The notes under the pieces: generated by a model
Databases searched by the model: none
The model's input: only the letters and a program-made list of their open reading frames with translations
Told to the model about the DNA's origin: nothing
Part shown: positions 45,000 through 47,299 of the stretch, piece after piece
Numbering within the stretch: the first letter of the stretch is position 1
How the letters are laid out: each line of letters opens with the position of its first letter
Source of the DNA: Haplomitrium mnioides
Lineage: Eukaryota > Marchantiophyta > Haplomitriopsida > Calobryales
Assembly (NCBI GenBank): GCA_049999725.1
Contig: JBNGIS010020915.1
Span: 1 to 47,299, forward strand
Length of the DNA: 47,299 nucleotides
Direction: 5' to 3'
Made by a program: the position numbers and the translations under genes

Positions 45000-47250
45000 G
45001 CACCATAGATCATTGTAGGGGTGACAAAGGTGTGGAAGAGGTCAATTCTTGTGGAGATGTGCCATAGGTCTTTTGCTTTGCACCAGCTATTGGTTTGGTA
45101 AAGACTGACTAGGCCATTTGCCAGTCTGCATTCTTCTCCAAAGTTCCAACCTCGTTGTGTGTGTAGTGGAATCCCCAAGTATGTGTGTTGGTCAGTCACC
45201 TCTAGTGTGTAATGTTTGAGCATGTAGATCTTTCTCCTTGCTGTTGTGAGCCATTTGCCAAAGACCAATACTTTTGTCTTCTTCAAGTTCACCGTCATAC
45301 CAGATTGATCACAAAAAGAGGCTAGTACTATAAGTTGTTGTTGCACACTTGTGCTTGTGGTTGACATTAGGACAATGTTGTCTACATAAAGTAAGATAGG
45401 AGCTGCAGTAGTGAGTAGGATTAGTGGAGCAACCTTTTTGAATGATATGATAACCTCCAATTTGGCGATAAATAGCCCGAAGAGGGTTGGTGAAAGTGGG
45501 CATCCTTGCTTTGACTCCAATGTTGCAGTGGGTCAATTTTTTTGTGCCTAGATCTATCAGGGCGCTGGCTAAGACTTCTTGGTAAAGGACTTGGATGGTG
45601 GTTAACCAATCTTGTAGGATACGCAAATCTCTCAGTCATTCCTATAGTTTGTGACAAGATACTAAATCAAATGCTTTCTAGAAATCTACAAAGCAACAGT
45701 ATAGGCCTCCTCAATGTTCGTATAGTTCAATCAAGACCCGGATAGTGATGAGATGATCTATGGTAGAGTATCCCTCTCAGAAGCTCATTTGTCCTTTGGC
45801 TCAAAGTTGGAGTGCTTCGCTCCATTGTGTGAGTTTGAGGTTGATAGTGGCCCCAAATAGTTTCGGGAGGAGAGGGCTAGCCATTATGGTTTGGTAGTTG
45901 GAGTGTTAGTTCTTATCTCCCTACTTGAAGATAGGGATAATGGTGTTGATCTTCCATTTGTCTAGAAGCCCGGTCCTTGCAATGTGGTTGAATAGGTCTG
46001 TGATTGGTTGGGCAAGAGGTGTTGCGCCTCGTTTAAGCATTTGTGCTTGGAGACCTAGCGAGTCAGGGGCTTTGTTTTGTAGGTTCTTGGTCATGGTGAG
46101 CACCTCTTGGACTGTGAATACATCAGTGATGAAGCTTTCTTGCCCAAGGGTCCTCATGTGAGATATTGGGGAAGTGGTATAACTGATCAATATAGTGTTT
46201 CCAACCCACAATGTCGTGGAGTTTAAGTTGTTCTTGGTTCCCTTTCAGGTTCGTGAAAAACTTCTTAGGGTTGTACTTCTTGGTTTGTATGGTTTGTGGG
46301 AGTGTGAGTGTTATCATCATTGTGCGAAGCTCCTGTCTACACTTCCTCCAAGGTCTAAGTGCTTCTTGAATTTCCTTCGTCTCCTTGTTTGACTTTTTTT
46401 TCCCATAATGATTGCACTTCTTGCGCCTTACGATTGAACCAAGGGTTAGGTTGGAAGCTGGTCGGTAGAGCTGATGTCTTTGTGGTGATGACGGTGGTTG
46501 GGATCTTTAGTCTAGCTAGTGTTAGGATGGCATCAGTGAGAGGGAGGATACGTCTAAGGTAGGAAGTGAAGAGAGTTGGCTGTGTAGTTCTATGGTATAG
46601 GTTTGTGATCATTCCTCATAAGGGGTAGTGATAGATGAGGAGGATGAGGAGGTGGCATATGTGAAAGGGGTGGGGTTGGCGGGTGTGTGAGAAGAAGGTG
46701 AAGTGTAGGGGGTGTGGTCTGATTTGGGTGTAGGTTTGCCTATATAAAATGATTGGAGAAATTCTTGAGACCTGTGTGATCGGGAGAGAAGGTAGTCTAC
46801 CATTAATTGGCCGATGTCTGTACTGCCTCTACATCTGTATTGTGAAGATTGTGGGGTTCCGTTACAGATATGAAGGTGTGCTGCAGAAGTCAAGGAGTTT
46901 GTGGTGGTATTTGAGAGTGTTGTCTTGTGAGCTGCGTTGGAGATCTTCTTGATCCTCTATGAGTTCATTGCTTTCTAGCTCTGCTGTTGGCGACTTGAAG
47001 ATGTGGGCTTGTAGGTTTCCTATGTGGCAATTGAAGTCACATATGATCATCAGACCCCCATTGTTGCTTTGTCGATGAATTTTCCCATCTTGTCGAATGG
47101 GGCATCAAAGTCCTCGTCCTTCGTGTATGTGGTCTGTCCTCCAGAAAAGTAGCACATGGCAGTATATACATTGCAATTGAGGCCTGCTGATTTGCAAAGC
47201 TTGAGCTATATGTATCTATGGAATGTGTTGGTTTCCATGACTACTAAGTG
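45000..47250 (-). pseudogene. LINE retrotransposon ORF2: endonuclease and reverse transcriptase
   Basis: Minus-strand order. The end of an apurinic-type endonuclease comes first: NVYTAMCYFSGG, DEDFDAPFDKM and MIICDFNCHIGNLQA (47200-47000). A linker follows, then the reverse transcriptase start NLQNKAPDSLGLQAQMLKRG, LFNHIARTGLLDKWKINTII and PIFK (about 46115-45925). Next is the core GCPLSPTLFGLFIAKLE with catalytic LLYVDNIVLMS (45520-45360), where the usual YADD has become YVDN. Then come GMTVNLKKTKVLVFG, YLGIPLHTQRGW and TPTMIYGA, at which the element is cut by the insertion at 40890-44994. Frameshifts at about 46220 and 45550 and the altered catalytic box mean it is inactive. The 5' part lies beyond the window. 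Confidence 0.9.

Positions 47251-47253
<3 letters not shown>

Positions 47254-47299
<46 letters not shown>
47254..47299. repeat. (GA)n microsatellite at the window end
   Basis: Uninterrupted GA dinucleotides to the last base. It borders the LINE's endonuclease region. Confidence 0.97.

Overview
The window is plant nuclear DNA. It contains one spliced host gene (17 coding exons, GT-AG introns plus one apparent GC-AG intron) set among nested, mostly decayed plant transposable elements. Most introns are short (about 100-250 bp). The captured gene fragment and the mobile families are plant-like. I lean towards an early-diverging land plant such as a bryophyte, but this is inference. Three 100-N runs are assembly gaps, and one lies inside a (GA)n tract.

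Layout. About 1-1788 is one copy of a long LTR-like repeat whose partner copy lies inverted at 36867-40457. About 2231-10560 is a decayed gene resembling the plant proteins that carry the uncharacterised DUF7869 domain. It is split by a 4.0-kb inverted-repeat transposon (3618-7646) that has captured part of a UDP-galactose/UDP-glucose transporter gene. 11040-11290 is a cluster of small palindromes around TATGCGCGTATA, which recurs at 2.5, 27.5, 29.6, 30.7 and 32.0 kb. 14382-20178 (minus) is the only convincing intact gene: a HAD-superfamily 5'-nucleotidase of about 638 residues. 21690-22440 (minus) is a Ty1/copia polyprotein fragment. 22.4-31.4 kb is AT-rich with no recognisable gene. 31.46-32.12 kb is a second copy of the leader of the DUF7869-type element. 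33.48-36.1 kb is a tandem array with a dimeric period of about 590 bp.

The right quarter can be read in layers. A minus-strand LINE is found in three pieces, in the correct order: endonuclease plus reverse transcriptase at 45.0-47.3 kb, a middle part at 40.5-40.9 kb, and the C-terminus at 36.24-36.77 kb. A TG...CA element of 4.1 kb (40890-44994) with gag-like reading frames sits between the first two pieces. It is flanked by TTTGT/TTTAT and breaks the LINE inside the codons for its TMIYGA.IWGP motif. A 3.6-kb LTR-like block (36867-40457), which carries a 75-bp tandem repeat, separates the second and third pieces.

There is no operon-like co-operation between genes here. The main biological interest is the gene-capturing hairpin transposon inside the DUF7869-type gene, that gene itself as a possible uncharacterised transposase, and the palindromic motif that recurs with it. 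All coordinates come from reading by eye; exon junctions were checked for frame, but no alignment was run.
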